Origin: Microlunatus flavus
GTDB lineage: Bacteria > Actinomycetota > Actinomycetes > Propionibacteriales > Propionibacteriaceae
NCBI RefSeq assembly: GCF_900110855.1
Contig: NZ_FOFA01000010.1
Span: 121,862-185,861 of the forward strand
Length of the DNA: 64,000 bases
Direction of reading: 5' to 3'
Part shown: piece after piece, positions 42,942 to 51,118 of the stretch
Position numbering within the stretch: the stretch's first letter is position 1
Layout of the letters: the number at the start of each line of letters is the position of its first letter
Notes under the pieces: generated by a model
The model's database searches: none
What the model saw: the letters and a program-made list of their open reading frames with translations, nothing else
What the model was told of the DNA's origin: nothing
Translations under genes and position numbers: made by a program

Positions 42942-44996
42942 TCAGGGCAGCTGGTGCAGGGCCAGCGGGAGGACGGTGGTCGCCCCGGCGTCGGCGAGCA
43001 GCGCGCCCGCGACGGTCAGGGTCCAGCGGCTGCGGATGGTGTCGTCCACCAGCAGCACCGGGCCGTCGAAGCGGACCTCCGGCGGCCGCAGCCGCGTCCG
43101 GACCAGCAGGTCGCGCACCCGCGTGGCCGAGCTGGAGTCGGCGCTCGGCGGCGGCCCACCCACCTCGAGCGCGTCCACGAGCGGCAGCCGGCCGACCCGG
43201 GCGAGGTGCTCGGCCACCGAGCGCACCAGCTGCGGGAACCGTCGCGACGGCATCGGGACCACGGCGACCGGCCGCTGCCAGGTCCGCGACCAGCGCCGCA
43301 GCACCTCCACGCACCCGTCGAGGACGACGGGCGGGGCCGGCTGGTCGCCCTGCCACAGCCGCGCCAGCTCGGCGCTCCACGCCGGGTCGTCGGCGAAGGC
43401 GAGCGCGCGCCCGGGCTCGAGGAAGCCGATGCGGCCCTTGCGCTCGACCCCGCTCGGCCACAGCTTGCGGGCCTCCACGACGACGTCCTGGCCGCGGAAG
43501 AAGGCCTGGGCCCCCTCGATCGTCTCCTGCGACGGCCGCGCACCAGGCGCGGGCAGGCGGCCGGTGCAGACCGAGCAGCGGCCGCAGCGGTGCGGGTCCG
43601 GGTCGTCCAGGGCCTGCTGCAGGAACTGCATCAGGCAGCCCTCGCCGTGCGCGTACGAGCGCATCAGGTCGGCCTCCGCCGCACGCACCTGGCGCAGCGC
43701 GGTCCACTTCGCGTCGTCGTAGTACCAGGGACGGCCCGTCGCGACCCAGCCGCCCGCACGCCGCTCGACCGCCTCGTCGACGGCGAGGATCTTCAGCAGC
43801 CCCTCGAGGCGCCCGCGGCGCATGCCCGTCGCGGCCTCGATGGTCGGCAGCGACTGCGGTTCGGCGTTGAGCACGTCGAGGACCCGCTCGACCTGCTGCT
43901 CGTCCGGGATGCCGGCCGTCGCGAAGTAGTCCCAGATCCGCTCGTCGGACTCGGCGGGCACGAGCACCGCGACCGCGTCGTCGAGCGCCCGGCCGGCGCG
44001 ACCGACCTGCTGGTAGTACGCCACCGGCGAGCTCGGCGACCCGAGGTGGATGCAGAAGGCGAGGTCGGGCTTGTCGTAGCCCATGCCCAGCGCGGAGGTC
44101 GCCACGAGCGCCTTGACCTGGTTGTCGCGCAGCCGGTCCTCGAGCTCCTCGCGGTTGTCGCTCTGGCCCGAGTACGCCGCCACGTCCAGGCCCTGCTCGG
44201 TGAGGAACGCCGTCACGCGCTGGGTCTCGGCCACGGTCAGCACGTAGACGATCCCGGAGCCCGGCATCGAGCGCAGCGCCTCCGCCACCCAGGCGTAGCG
44301 CTCGAGCACCGACATGGTCGGCACCACGGCCAGCGTCAGCGAGGCCCGGGCGAGGGAGCCGCGCAGCGTGACGGTGTCGTCGCCGAGCTGGGTGGCGACG
44401 TCGGCGGTCACGCGCTCGTTGGCGGTCGCGGTCGTCGCCAGCACGGGCGTGCCGGGCGCGAGGCCGAGCATGCTGCGGGTGAGGCGCTGGTAGTCGGGCC
44501 GGAAGTCGAAGCCCCAGTCCGAGACGCAGTGCGCCTCGTCGATGACCAGCAGCCCGACCGTGCTGAGCAGGTCGGGCAGCTGGGCGGCGAAGGCCGGGTT
44601 GGCCAGCCGCTCCGGGGAGATCAGCAGGACGTCGACCGTCCCCGCGCGCACGTCGGCGAGGACCTGCGACCAGGCGTCGAGGTTGGTCGAGTTGATCGTC
44701 GCCGCCTTGAGACCGGCCCGCTCGGCCGCGGCGATCTGGTCGCGCATCAACGCCAGCAGCGGGGAAACCACCAGCGTCGGTCCGGCGCCCTGGGCGCGCA
44801 GCGCAGCCGTCGCCGCCCAGTAGACGGCGGACTTGCCCCAGCCCGTCGCCTGCACGACGAGCACCCGGCGGTGCCGCTCGACCAGCTCCTCCACCGCGCG
44901 CACCTGGTCGGGCCGGGGTCGGGCGTCGGGGCCGGCCATCGACGCGATCACGCGCTCGAGGACGGTGGCGGCTGCGGAGCTGGTCATCGTGCTCAT
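42942..44996 (-). CDS. RecQ-like DNA helicase with C-terminal phosphoribosyltransferase-like domain
   Basis: A 684-residue fusion. Residues 25-400 are RecQ-type superfamily 2 helicase lobes, with a divergent Walker A (ATGWGKS, 50-56), DEAH at 153-156 and YYQQVGRAGRALDDAV. A zinc-binding segment follows (CLMQFLQQALDDPDPHRCGR, then CSVC). The last 150 residues form a phosphoribosyltransferase-like domain with VVPMPSRRFPQLV and the PRPP-loop-like VLLVDDTIRSRWTL. The HRDC domain of classical RecQ is absent. The role is 3'-5' DNA unwinding in repair; the purpose of the transferase-like domain is unknown. Start ATG chosen at MSTMTSS; zwf converges on its 3' end. Confidence 0.9.
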   Translation of the reverse strand: MSTMTSSAAATVLERVIASMAGPDARPRPDQVRAVEELVERHRRVLVVQATGWGKSAVYWAATAALRAQGAGPTLVVSPLLALMRDQIAAAERAGLKAATINSTNLDAWSQVLADVRAGTVDVLLISPERLANPAFAAQLPDLLSTVGLLVIDEAHCVSDWGFDFRPDYQRLTRSMLGLAPGTPVLATTATANERVTADVATQLGDDTVTLRGSLARASLTLAVVPTMSVLERYAWVAEALRSMPGSGIVYVLTVAETQRVTAFLTEQGLDVAAYSGQSDNREELEDRLRDNQVKALVATSALGMGYDKPDLAFCIHLGSPSSPVAYYQQVGRAGRALDDAVAVLVPAESDERIWDYFATAGIPDEQQVERVLDVLNAEPQSLPTIEAATGMRRGRLEGLLKILAVDEAVERRAGGWVATGRPWYYDDAKWTALRQVRAAEADLMRSYAHGEGCLMQFLQQALDDPDPHRCGRCSVCTGRLPAPGARPSQETIEGAQAFFRGQDVVVEARKLWPSGVERKGRIGFLEPGRALAFADDPAWSAELARLWQGDQPAPPVVLDGCVEVLRRWSRTWQRPVAVVPMPSRRFPQLVRSVAEHLARVGRLPLVDALEVGGPPPSADSSSATRVRDLLVRTRLRPPEVRFDGPVLLVDDTIRSRWTLTVAGALLADAGATTVLPLALHQLP

Positions 44997-45200
44997 GCTG
45001 TCACTGTGCTCGGGCGGGACGCCGACGTGCCGGTCCTCGCGGACGTTGTGGACAGGTCGCCGCCGCCCGAGCTCGGCCTGTGGACGACCGGCACGGCCGA
45101 GGTGGCCGAAGTGGCCGACCCGATGCGTGCGCACCTGTGAAACGACCGTGAATCGGGCATCCGGGGCGTCCGCCGACGGCTTCACGGGCAAACAATCCTC

Positions 45201-45701
45201 GTGACCTCCCACGAGACCCCCGGGCCGGCCAAGGTCGCCGACCTCGCCTCCGACATCAAGTTCGCCATGCTCACCACCGTCGACGCCGACGGCGAGCTCG
45301 TCAGCCGCCCGATGCAGCACCAGGAGGTCGAGGGCGACGGCGACCTGTGGTTCTTCTCCTCGCGCGACTCGCGCAAGGTCGAGCACGTCCGGGCCAACCC
45401 GCACGTCGCGGTGACGCTCGCCTCCACGAACAGCTGGGTCTCGATCAACGGCTCCGCGGAGGTGGTCGACGACGCGCAGCAGGCGAAGAACCTCTGGTCC
45501 GCCGGCATGGAGGCCTGGTTCCCGCAGGGTCCCGAGGACGACTCCATCGTCCTGATCAAGGTCACCGGGGAGACGGCCGAGTACTGGGACACGCCCGGCG
45601 GCCGGGTCGCCACGGTCCTCAGCCTGGTCAAGGCCAAGGTGACCGGCGAGCGCTACTCGGGCGGCGAGAACGAGAAGGTCGACCTCGGGGCGTCGAGCTG
45701 A
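45201..45701 (+). CDS. Pyridoxamine 5'-phosphate oxidase-like (general stress protein 26) protein
   Basis: A 166-residue split-barrel flavin-binding protein. It starts KVADLASDIKFAMLTTVDAD, then GELVSRPMQHQEVEGDGDLW and FFSSRDSRKVEHVRANPHVA, as in general stress protein 26 (YdaG). Members bind FMN or FAD and are thought to be oxidoreductases used under stress; they are not true PdxH enzymes. Its stop overlaps the possible CTG start of the MpaB-type gene, so both are read from one mRNA. The GTG start has no clear ribosome binding site. Confidence 0.9.
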   Translation: MTSHETPGPAKVADLASDIKFAMLTTVDADGELVSRPMQHQEVEGDGDLWFFSSRDSRKVEHVRANPHVAVTLASTNSWVSINGSAEVVDDAQQAKNLWSAGMEAWFPQGPEDDSIVLIKVTGETAEYWDTPGGRVATVLSLVKAKVTGERYSGGENEKVDLGASS

Positions 45702-46537
45702 GCACCGACGCCGCCGACCCCGGCCTCTTCGGCCCGGACTCGGTGACCTGGCGCATCCACGGCGACCAGTCGATGGCGCTGGCGGGCTTTCGCGCGCTGT
45801 CGCTCCAGGCCGTGCACCCGCTGGTGATGGCCGGCTTCGACGACAACACGGTCTGGTTCGAGGACATGTGGGGCCGGCTGCAGCGGACCGGCGACTGGGT
45901 CGGCACGGTGACCTTCGGGACCACCCGCGAGGCCGAGCGGGCGGGCAAGATCCTCCGTTCGGTGCACGCCGCCCTGCCGCCCGGCGTCGAGCCGGAGACC
46001 GGGCTGGCCTACAAGGTCGACGACCCCGCCCTGCTGACCTGGGTCCACGTGACCGAGGTCGAGTCCTTCCTGTCGACGTACCGCCGCTGCGGCGGCTTCC
46101 TGCGACCCGGTGACGGCGACCGCTACGTCGACGAGATGCGCGACAGCGCCCGCCTCGTCGGGATCGACCCGGCGACGGTGCCGCGCAGCGAGGCCGACGT
46201 CGAGGACTACTACGCCGACGTGCGCCCGCAGCTGCACGTGACCGAGGTGGCGCGCCGCAACACCCTGCGGTTCATGCGGCCGCAGATGCCGCGCTGGGTC
46301 CGGGTGGCCACGCCCGCGCGCCCGGCGTGGGCCGGCATGGTCACGCTCGGCGTCGCGATGCTCCCGCCGTGGGCCCGCCGCCTCTACGGCCTGCCCGGGC
46401 TCCCGGCGGGTGACGTCCTCGCCACGCTCAACGGCTTCGCCCTGCGCCGAGTCCTCGGAACCCTCCCGCTCGTCATCGCGGGCAACCCCGCGTACGGCAA
46501 GGCGCTCCGTCGCACCCGGGAGCCGCAGGCCGCGTAG
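45698..46537 (+). CDS. MpaB-family oxygenase (DUF2236)
   Basis: A protein of about 279 residues in the MpaB/latex-clearing-protein family (DUF2236), heme-containing oxygenases that cleave isoprenoid double bonds. Family blocks are present: FGPDSVTWRIHGDQSMALAG, SLQAVHPLVMAGFDDNTVWF, VTFGTTREAERAGKILRSVH with the Lys-His pair, and WVHVTEVESFLSTYRRCGG. Start is uncertain: no ATG or GTG precedes the conserved region, and a CTG overlapping the upstream stop (CTGA) is used here; GTG at residue 16 is the alternative. The substrate is unknown. It is co-transcribed with the stress-type flavoprotein. Confidence 0.85.
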   Translation: MSTDAADPGLFGPDSVTWRIHGDQSMALAGFRALSLQAVHPLVMAGFDDNTVWFEDMWGRLQRTGDWVGTVTFGTTREAERAGKILRSVHAALPPGVEPETGLAYKVDDPALLTWVHVTEVESFLSTYRRCGGFLRPGDGDRYVDEMRDSARLVGIDPATVPRSEADVEDYYADVRPQLHVTEVARRNTLRFMRPQMPRWVRVATPARPAWAGMVTLGVAMLPPWARRLYGLPGLPAGDVLATLNGFALRRVLGTLPLVIAGNPAYGKALRRTREPQAA

Positions 46538-46549
46538 GCACGCACGCGG

Positions 46550-47668
46550 TCAGGCCAGCGTCGACACGAGGCTCGCCCACGCCTGATCGGCGGCTCCGAC
46601 GACCGGACCGTCCTCCCCGAGGGCGGCCGGCACGAGGGGCGGCGGGCTCTGCCGCCGGTAGGCCATGAGCCCGGCCCGGTACGCGGCCCCGAGCTCGCGG
46701 GGCGCCGCGTCGAGCAGGTCCACGCCGAGCCCGGCGAGGGTGACGACGTCGGCGTCGATCCCGTTGACCAGCCCGGCGGTGCCCCGCCCGAGGGCGGCGG
46801 CCACAGCCTCGACGGCGTCGCGCTCCGGCGACCCGGGCACCGCTCCGCGGATCAACCGGCGCGCGTACGCGACGTGGTCGCGCGGCGCCGTACGCCCCAG
46901 GAGCCGGGCCAGCGCCGTCCCGTCGACGGCGGTCCCCCAGCAGCCTGCGGCCCCGCACGGGCAGGCGACGGCCGGGTCGCCGAACGGCATGTGCCCGAAC
47001 TCCCCCGCGGCCCCGGTCGCCCCGCTCAGCGGGACACCGTGGTCGACGACGGCTCCGCCGAGCCCGGCCTCGACGCGGAGGTGGAGCACGACGGACGCGT
47101 CGGCCGCGGCCCCACGGCGCGACTCCGCCGCGGCGGCCAGCGTGGCGTCGTTGCCCGCGACGAGGACCGGCGCCTCGGGCCAGAGACGGCGCAGGTCCAC
47201 GTCGCGCCAGCCGAGGGACACGGCGTCGGCCCGCAGAGCGGCCGACACCGGGCCGGGAACCGCCACGCCCAGCGCCCGTACGCGTCCGTCGTACGACCGG
47301 CGCAGCGCCTGGGCTGCGGCCGCCACCTCGGCGCGGACCGACTCCCACGTCGTGCTGCCGTGCTCACCCTGCTCGGCGGCCAGCACCCCGCCGCCGAGCT
47401 CGACCGCCCGGACCCGCCAGGCCGCGTGCGTGATCTCGGCGGCGAGCACGAGCGGTCCCTGGGGGTGCGCGGCGAGCAGGGTCGTCGGCCGGCCGCGCGA
47501 GCCGCTGGGCGGGGCGGGCGTCTCACCCAGCAGGCGGTCGTGCACGAGCCGCGCGACCACCTCCGCCGCGGCCCCGGTCCCCATCCCGACGACCCGGGTC
47601 GCCTCGGCCCGGGTCACCCCGGGGCGTGCGTGCACCACGCCGAGGAGGTCGGCTGCGCGCGTCGCCAC
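46550..47668 (-). CDS. ROK-family transcriptional repressor
   Basis: A 372-residue ROK repressor (NagC/XylR type). Residues 1-65 form a winged helix (ATRAADLLGVVHARPGVTRA followed by EATRVVGMGT). The rest is a sugar-kinase fold with VLVAGNDATLAAAAESRRG, GEFGHMPFGDP with the zinc-ligand His226, and the zinc triad CPCGAAGC (C236, C238, C243). ROK repressors bind AT-rich operators and let go on binding a sugar. A matching AT-rich inverted repeat lies in the 128-bp gap to the divergent sugar-type transporter, making that its likely target. The GTG follows AAGGAG. Confidence 0.92.
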   Translation of the reverse strand: MATRAADLLGVVHARPGVTRAEATRVVGMGTGAAAEVVARLVHDRLLGETPAPPSGSRGRPTTLLAAHPQGPLVLAAEITHAAWRVRAVELGGGVLAAEQGEHGSTTWESVRAEVAAAAQALRRSYDGRVRALGVAVPGPVSAALRADAVSLGWRDVDLRRLWPEAPVLVAGNDATLAAAAESRRGAAADASVVLHLRVEAGLGGAVVDHGVPLSGATGAAGEFGHMPFGDPAVACPCGAAGCWGTAVDGTALARLLGRTAPRDHVAYARRLIRGAVPGSPERDAVEAVAAALGRGTAGLVNGIDADVVTLAGLGVDLLDAAPRELGAAYRAGLMAYRRQSPPPLVPAALGEDGPVVGAADQAWASLVSTLA

Positions 47669-47673
47669 GTCCC

Positions 47674-47697
47674 ACTCCTTTTACTCGTCAAAAGAGT
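47674..47697. promoter_or_regulatory. AT-rich ROK operator candidate
   Basis: ACTCCTTTT-ACTCGTC-AAAAGAGT is an imperfect inverted repeat (one extra C) and the only AT-rich island in the divergent gap. It lies just upstream of a TATTGT -10 box (47699-47704) for the transporter unit and 6 bp from the ROK start codon. Confidence 0.55.
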
Positions 47698-47710
47698 CTA
47701 TTGTTCGAGG

Positions 47711-47800
47711 GTGCCTCGCCCCAGCCTCGCAGAGCGTCCGCCCGTCGACCGTCCACGCCCGTCGCTGGCGGCCTCGACCCACCGGCGGGGGCTGCCGTGA
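47711..47800 (+). CDS. Putative leaderless 29-codon leader ORF
   Basis: TATTGT ends 6 nt before a GTG that opens a 29-codon frame (VPRPSLAERPPVDRPRPSLA, then ASTHRRGLP). Its TGA overlaps the transporter's GTG start in a GTGA junction. The peptide is rich in Pro and Arg, with no hydrophobic segment. It may be a translated leader that couples ribosomes to the transporter; without it the transporter would lie 86 nt from the predicted transcription start. This is a prediction only; ribosome profiling would decide. It is too short and biased to tell by homology. Confidence 0.4.
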   Translation: MPRPSLAERPPVDRPRPSLAASTHRRGLP

Positions 47801-48711
47801 GCGTGCTGCTCGCGGCCGTGATGGTCGTCGCCCTCGGCACCTGGATCCCGCTCGCGCAGCTGCTCCCCGGCACCCCGGACCGGACCCGGCTCGTCTACGT
47901 CGCCGTCGGCAACGTGGTCTTCGCGGGTGCCGCCCTGCTCGTCGCCGGCGGCTCCGGCCTGAGCCTCGGGTGGCGCGGGTTCTGGCTGCCGATGATCGGC
48001 GGCGTCGTCTGGACGGCCGGCAACTACTGCGTCTTCCGGGCCTCGGCCACCATCGGGCTGGCCCGAGCGGCCGGGACCTGGACGCCGATCAACATCGTCT
48101 GCGCCTTCGTCTGGGGCGCGCTGCTGTTCGGCGAGCTCGACGGCTTCTCCGTCCTGCGCTTCGTTCTCCTCGGGGTCGCCTTCGTCGCCGTGGTGCTGGG
48201 CGTGCTGCTGATCTCGGGCTCGCAGGCGACGGCGCCGGAGGGCCTGGCCACCCCGGGCGGGAGCACCGCGCGACGCACCCGGCTGCTCTCGTCGGGACTG
48301 CTCTGGGCGATGGGCGCCGGCGTCCTGTGGGGCAGCTACTTCATCCCGGCGCAGTGGGCGGCGACGTCGGCGCAGGCGAGCAACTTCCCGCTCGCGCTCG
48401 GCATCCTCGTGGGCGCGCTGGCCCTGGCCCTCCCGGCCCGCGAACCGGTGCGGCTCGCCCCGCGCGCCCTGGCCGCCCAGCTCGGCGCCGGCGTGATCTT
48501 CGGGGTGGGCAATCTCACGCTGCTCGCGCTGGTCAGCCGCGTCGGCACGGGGACGGGCTTCACCATCGCGCAGCTCAGCCTCGCCGTGAACGCCGCCATC
48601 GGCATCTGGGTCTTCCACGTCCCGCGCCCGGGCACGAGCCAGGCCCGACGGGTGCTCGCCGGCATCGCCGTCGCCGGGATCGGCGGCGGGGTCATCGCCG
48701 CCATGCGGTGA
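47797..48711 (+). CDS. GRP/DMT-family sugar-type transporter
   Basis: A 304-residue, 10-helix permease of the GRP (glucose/rhamnose, GlcU/RhaT-like) branch of the drug/metabolite superfamily. It starts directly in helix 1 (SVLLAAVMVVALGTWIPLAQ). Conserved parts are GGVVWTAGNYCVFRASATIG, TWTPINIVCAFVWGALLFGE, SGLLWAMGAGVLWGSYFIPA and VGNLTLLALVSRVGTGTGFT. Uptake of a sugar is the likely role, consistent with the divergent ROK repressor and its operator. The GTG start is overlapped by the stop of the proposed leader ORF, so its translation may be coupled. Confidence 0.88.
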   Translation: MSVLLAAVMVVALGTWIPLAQLLPGTPDRTRLVYVAVGNVVFAGAALLVAGGSGLSLGWRGFWLPMIGGVVWTAGNYCVFRASATIGLARAAGTWTPINIVCAFVWGALLFGELDGFSVLRFVLLGVAFVAVVLGVLLISGSQATAPEGLATPGGSTARRTRLLSSGLLWAMGAGVLWGSYFIPAQWAATSAQASNFPLALGILVGALALALPAREPVRLAPRALAAQLGAGVIFGVGNLTLLALVSRVGTGTGFTIAQLSLAVNAAIGIWVFHVPRPGTSQARRVLAGIAVAGIGGGVIAAMR

Positions 48712-48772
48712 GCACGCTCCCGCCGGCGACCGGCCGCACGCGCGCGGCGTACGGACCGGTCGTCGGGGTGGT

Positions 48773-49048
48773 CTAGCCGCCGGCGACCGCGGGGATGATC
48801 GAGACCTTGGCGCCGTCGGCGACCTCGGCCTCGAGGCCGCCGATGAAGCGCACGTCGTCGTCGCCGACGTAGACGTTCACGAAGCGGCGCAGCTTGCCCT
48901 CGTCGTCGAGGATCCGGCCCTTGATGCCCGGGTAGTCGGCGTCGAGCGACTCGAGGACGTGGCCGACGGTGTGGCCGCTGGCCTCGACCTCGTTCTGCCC
49001 GCCGGTGTAGGTGCGCAGGATGGTGGGGATGCGGACGTGGGCGCTCAT
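48773..49048 (-). CDS. CysO-like sulfur-carrier protein (MoaD/ThiS family)
   Basis: A 91-residue ubiquitin-fold sulfur carrier ending in the diagnostic Gly-Gly (IIPAVAGG), which is converted to a thiocarboxylate by an adenylating enzyme. It closely resembles Mycobacterium tuberculosis CysO: VRIPTILRTYTGGQNEVEAS, GHTVGHVLESLDADYPGIKG and FVNVYVGDDDVRFIGG all correspond. In M. tuberculosis, CysO donates sulfur to O-phosphoserine on CysM. Here the gene follows the threonine-synthase-like gene with an ATGA overlap, so the carrier is produced with that enzyme under a SAM riboswitch. No CysM- or Mec-type gene is adjacent. Confidence 0.92.
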   Translation of the reverse strand: MSAHVRIPTILRTYTGGQNEVEASGHTVGHVLESLDADYPGIKGRILDDEGKLRRFVNVYVGDDDVRFIGGLEAEVADGAKVSIIPAVAGG

Positions 49049-50331
49049 GCGGTGTAGCTCCTCCAGAAGTCGGTGAACGCCTCGTAGCGCGGCGGGATCG
49101 TCGTCTTGGGGCCGACGTGGGACGCGACGGCGTCGAGCGTCTTGAGCCCGTCGCCGGAGTTGATGAAGACGGTCTCCGCGTCCGGGTCGAGGTCGCCCTC
49201 GGCGAGCAGCCGGGCCGTGACGCCCAGGGTGACGCCGCCGGCGGTCTCGGCGAAGATGCCCTCGTTCCGGGCGAGCCGCACGATGTTGCGCACCACGGTC
49301 TCGTCGTCGACGTCGGCGATGCGCCCGCCGGTGCGGCGCACGACGTCGAGCACGTACGGGCCGTCCGCCGGGTTGCCGATGGCCAGCGACTTCGCGATGG
49401 TGTTCGGCCGCACCGGGGCGACGACGTCGTGGCCGGCCTCGTACGCCTGCACGATCGGGGAGCAGCCGGTGGCCTGGGCGCCGAAGATCTTGACCGGCTT
49501 GTCCTCGACCAGCCCGAGCTTGATCAGCTCGGAGAAGCCCTTGTCGATCTTGGTCAGCTGCGAGCCGGACGCGACGGGCACGACGACCTGGTCGGGCAGG
49601 CGCCAGCCGAGCTGCTCGGCGATCTCGAAGGCCAGCGTCTTGGAGCCCTCGGCGTAGTAGGGGCGGACGTTGACGTTGACGAACGCCCAGCCCTCCTCCT
49701 CGCCGGCGATCTCGCTCGCGAGCTTGTTCACGTCGTCGTAGTTGCCGTCGATCGCGATCAAGGTCGTGTCGTAGACGGCCGAGGCGATGATCTTCTGCTG
49801 CTCGAGGTTCGACGGGACCATCACCACCGAGCGGATGCCGGCCCGCGCGGCCGCGGCGGCGACGGCGTTGGCGAGGTTGCCCGTCGAGGGGCAGGCGAGG
49901 ACGTTCAGGCCGAGCTCGCGGGCCGCGGACAGCGCGACGGCGACGACGCGGTCCTTGAAGGAGTGCGTCGGGTTGCCCGAGTCGTCCTTCACCCACAGCT
50001 TGCGGACGCCGAGGTCGGCGGCGAGGTTGCCGGCGTCGACGAGCCGGGTGAAGCCCGGGTCGGTCGAGCGGAACGTGGCGATGTCGGCCGGCACCGGCAG
50101 CAGCGGCGCGTAGCGCCAGATGCTCTTGGGCCCGGACTCGATCTGCTCACGGGTGACCCGCGGGAAGTCGTAGCCGACCTCCAGCGGGCCGAAACACTCC
50201 ATGCAGGCGTAGAACGGGCCGAGCGGGGACTTCTCCCCGCAGGCGCGGCACACGAGGTGGGTGGCGTTGCCGAAGGCTCCGTCGCGGACGCCGGCGGGCG
50301 GGGGAACCTGGGTGTCGAGCACCGCGGTCAT
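49045..50331 (-). CDS. Threonine-synthase-like PLP enzyme under SAM control
   Basis: A 428-residue fold-II PLP enzyme. The PLP lysine is K126 in DDSGNPTHSFKDRVV, and the phosphate-binding and active-site blocks read CPSTGNLANAVAAAAARAGI and VPVASGSQLTKIDKG. An N-terminal zinc ribbon is visible (C28, C31, C43, C46). Sequence alone says threonine synthase (O-phosphohomoserine to threonine). The SAM-I riboswitch upstream and the overlapping CysO-like carrier downstream instead suggest that it, or it as well, replaces phosphate by sulfide to give homocysteine for methionine. That is inference; both reactions use the same substrate. ATG follows GAGGA. Confidence 0.88.
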   Translation of the reverse strand: MTAVLDTQVPPPAGVRDGAFGNATHLVCRACGEKSPLGPFYACMECFGPLEVGYDFPRVTREQIESGPKSIWRYAPLLPVPADIATFRSTDPGFTRLVDAGNLAADLGVRKLWVKDDSGNPTHSFKDRVVAVALSAARELGLNVLACPSTGNLANAVAAAAARAGIRSVVMVPSNLEQQKIIASAVYDTTLIAIDGNYDDVNKLASEIAGEEEGWAFVNVNVRPYYAEGSKTLAFEIAEQLGWRLPDQVVVPVASGSQLTKIDKGFSELIKLGLVEDKPVKIFGAQATGCSPIVQAYEAGHDVVAPVRPNTIAKSLAIGNPADGPYVLDVVRRTGGRIADVDDETVVRNIVRLARNEGIFAETAGGVTLGVTARLLAEGDLDPDAETVFINSGDGLKTLDAVASHVGPKTTIPPRYEAFTDFWRSYTA

Positions 50332-50350
50332 GACGATTCGTCCTCACGCA

Positions 50351-50456
50351 TCATCTGTCCCGGGCGACGGTCGCCCGAGCCGGAAGTGGCACCGTGTCTG
50401 GCTGTCAGCCGGTTGCCGGGGAGTCGTCGGGCCGGTCCCTCGTCCCCTCTGGATGA
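50351..50456 (-). promoter_or_regulatory. SAM-I riboswitch (S-box)
   Basis: Read on the minus strand, the leader has the S-box core in order: a P1 5' arm TTCATC, CAGAGGGGACGAGGGA, CCGGCCCGACGAC, the CCCCGGCAACCGGC pseudoknot/J segment, GGTGCCACTTCCGG, a P4 hairpin GGGCGACCGTCGCCC, and the P1 3' arm AGATGA. P1 closes only 19 nt before the ATG, next to the GAGGA site, so control is probably at translation. A TAGAGT -10 box (50472-50467) lies just upstream. It should repress the threonine-synthase-like/cysO operon when SAM is plentiful. Confidence 0.88.
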
Positions 50457-50572
50457 ACGGGGACAACTCTAGGCAGGCTCGACGGAGATCCCTACCCGAG
50501 GTCCAGATGGTGTCCGGATGCTGAGCCCGCTGACCAGCAGGTGAGACAACGAGCCTGCTCTACGCTCGTCCC

Positions 50573-51091
50573 GTGCCCCAGGTCAGCCCGACGGCGTGGA
50601 CCCCGGTCCCGCCCACACCCGCGGAACGACGGCGGCGCCGGGCCAACCTGGCGAACCTCTCCACCCCGCTCGGGCTGCTCGTCGCCCGCGTCGGACGCGC
50701 CCGCCGGCGCCCGGGCCCGTACGGCCTGGTGCTCGCCGAGGGCTACCGCTTCGGCTTCCCGGTGGCCAGCGCCTTCACCGTGGGCGACGTGATCATCACC
50801 GCGCACCGGTTCGACGCGCTGCTGGTCCTCACGCCCGACCTGCTCGTCCACGAGGAGCGGCACGCCCGCCAGTACGCCCGCTGCCTCGGCCTGCCCTACC
50901 TGCCGTTGTACGCGCTGGCCATGGGCTGGTCGGTGCTGCGGACGGGCGACCGGGCCTCGGGCAACGTCTTCGAGCTCGGTGCCGGGCTCGAGGCCGGGGG
51001 CTACGAGGAACGACCGCGCCGACCGGTCGTCCCCGCCCTGCGCGCAGCGGCCGTGAAGCTGCTGAGAGGTCTCCAGGACCGGCTCGCCTGA
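50573..51091 (+). CDS. Putative HExxH metallopeptidase-like protein
   Basis: A 172-residue protein with the zinc-peptidase signature HEERH at residues 93-97 in VHEERHARQYARCLGLPYLP. A hydrophobic stretch (LPLYALAMGWSV) and a possible third ligand, Glu135 (NVFELGAGLEAGGYEER), follow. The N-terminus is an Arg-rich disordered tail. No signal peptide is evident. Small HExRHxxQ proteins of this kind are common in actinobacteria but lack a defined role. A TACGCT box ends 6 nt before the GTG start, suggesting a leaderless transcript. It lies between the riboswitch operon (divergent) and a small membrane-protein gene. Confidence 0.7.
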   Translation: MPQVSPTAWTPVPPTPAERRRRRANLANLSTPLGLLVARVGRARRRPGPYGLVLAEGYRFGFPVASAFTVGDVIITAHRFDALLVLTPDLLVHEERHARQYARCLGLPYLPLYALAMGWSVLRTGDRASGNVFELGAGLEAGGYEERPRRPVVPALRAAAVKLLRGLQDRLA

Positions 51092-51118
51092 CCCATCGCG
51101 AGGCTACGGTTCTCGACC

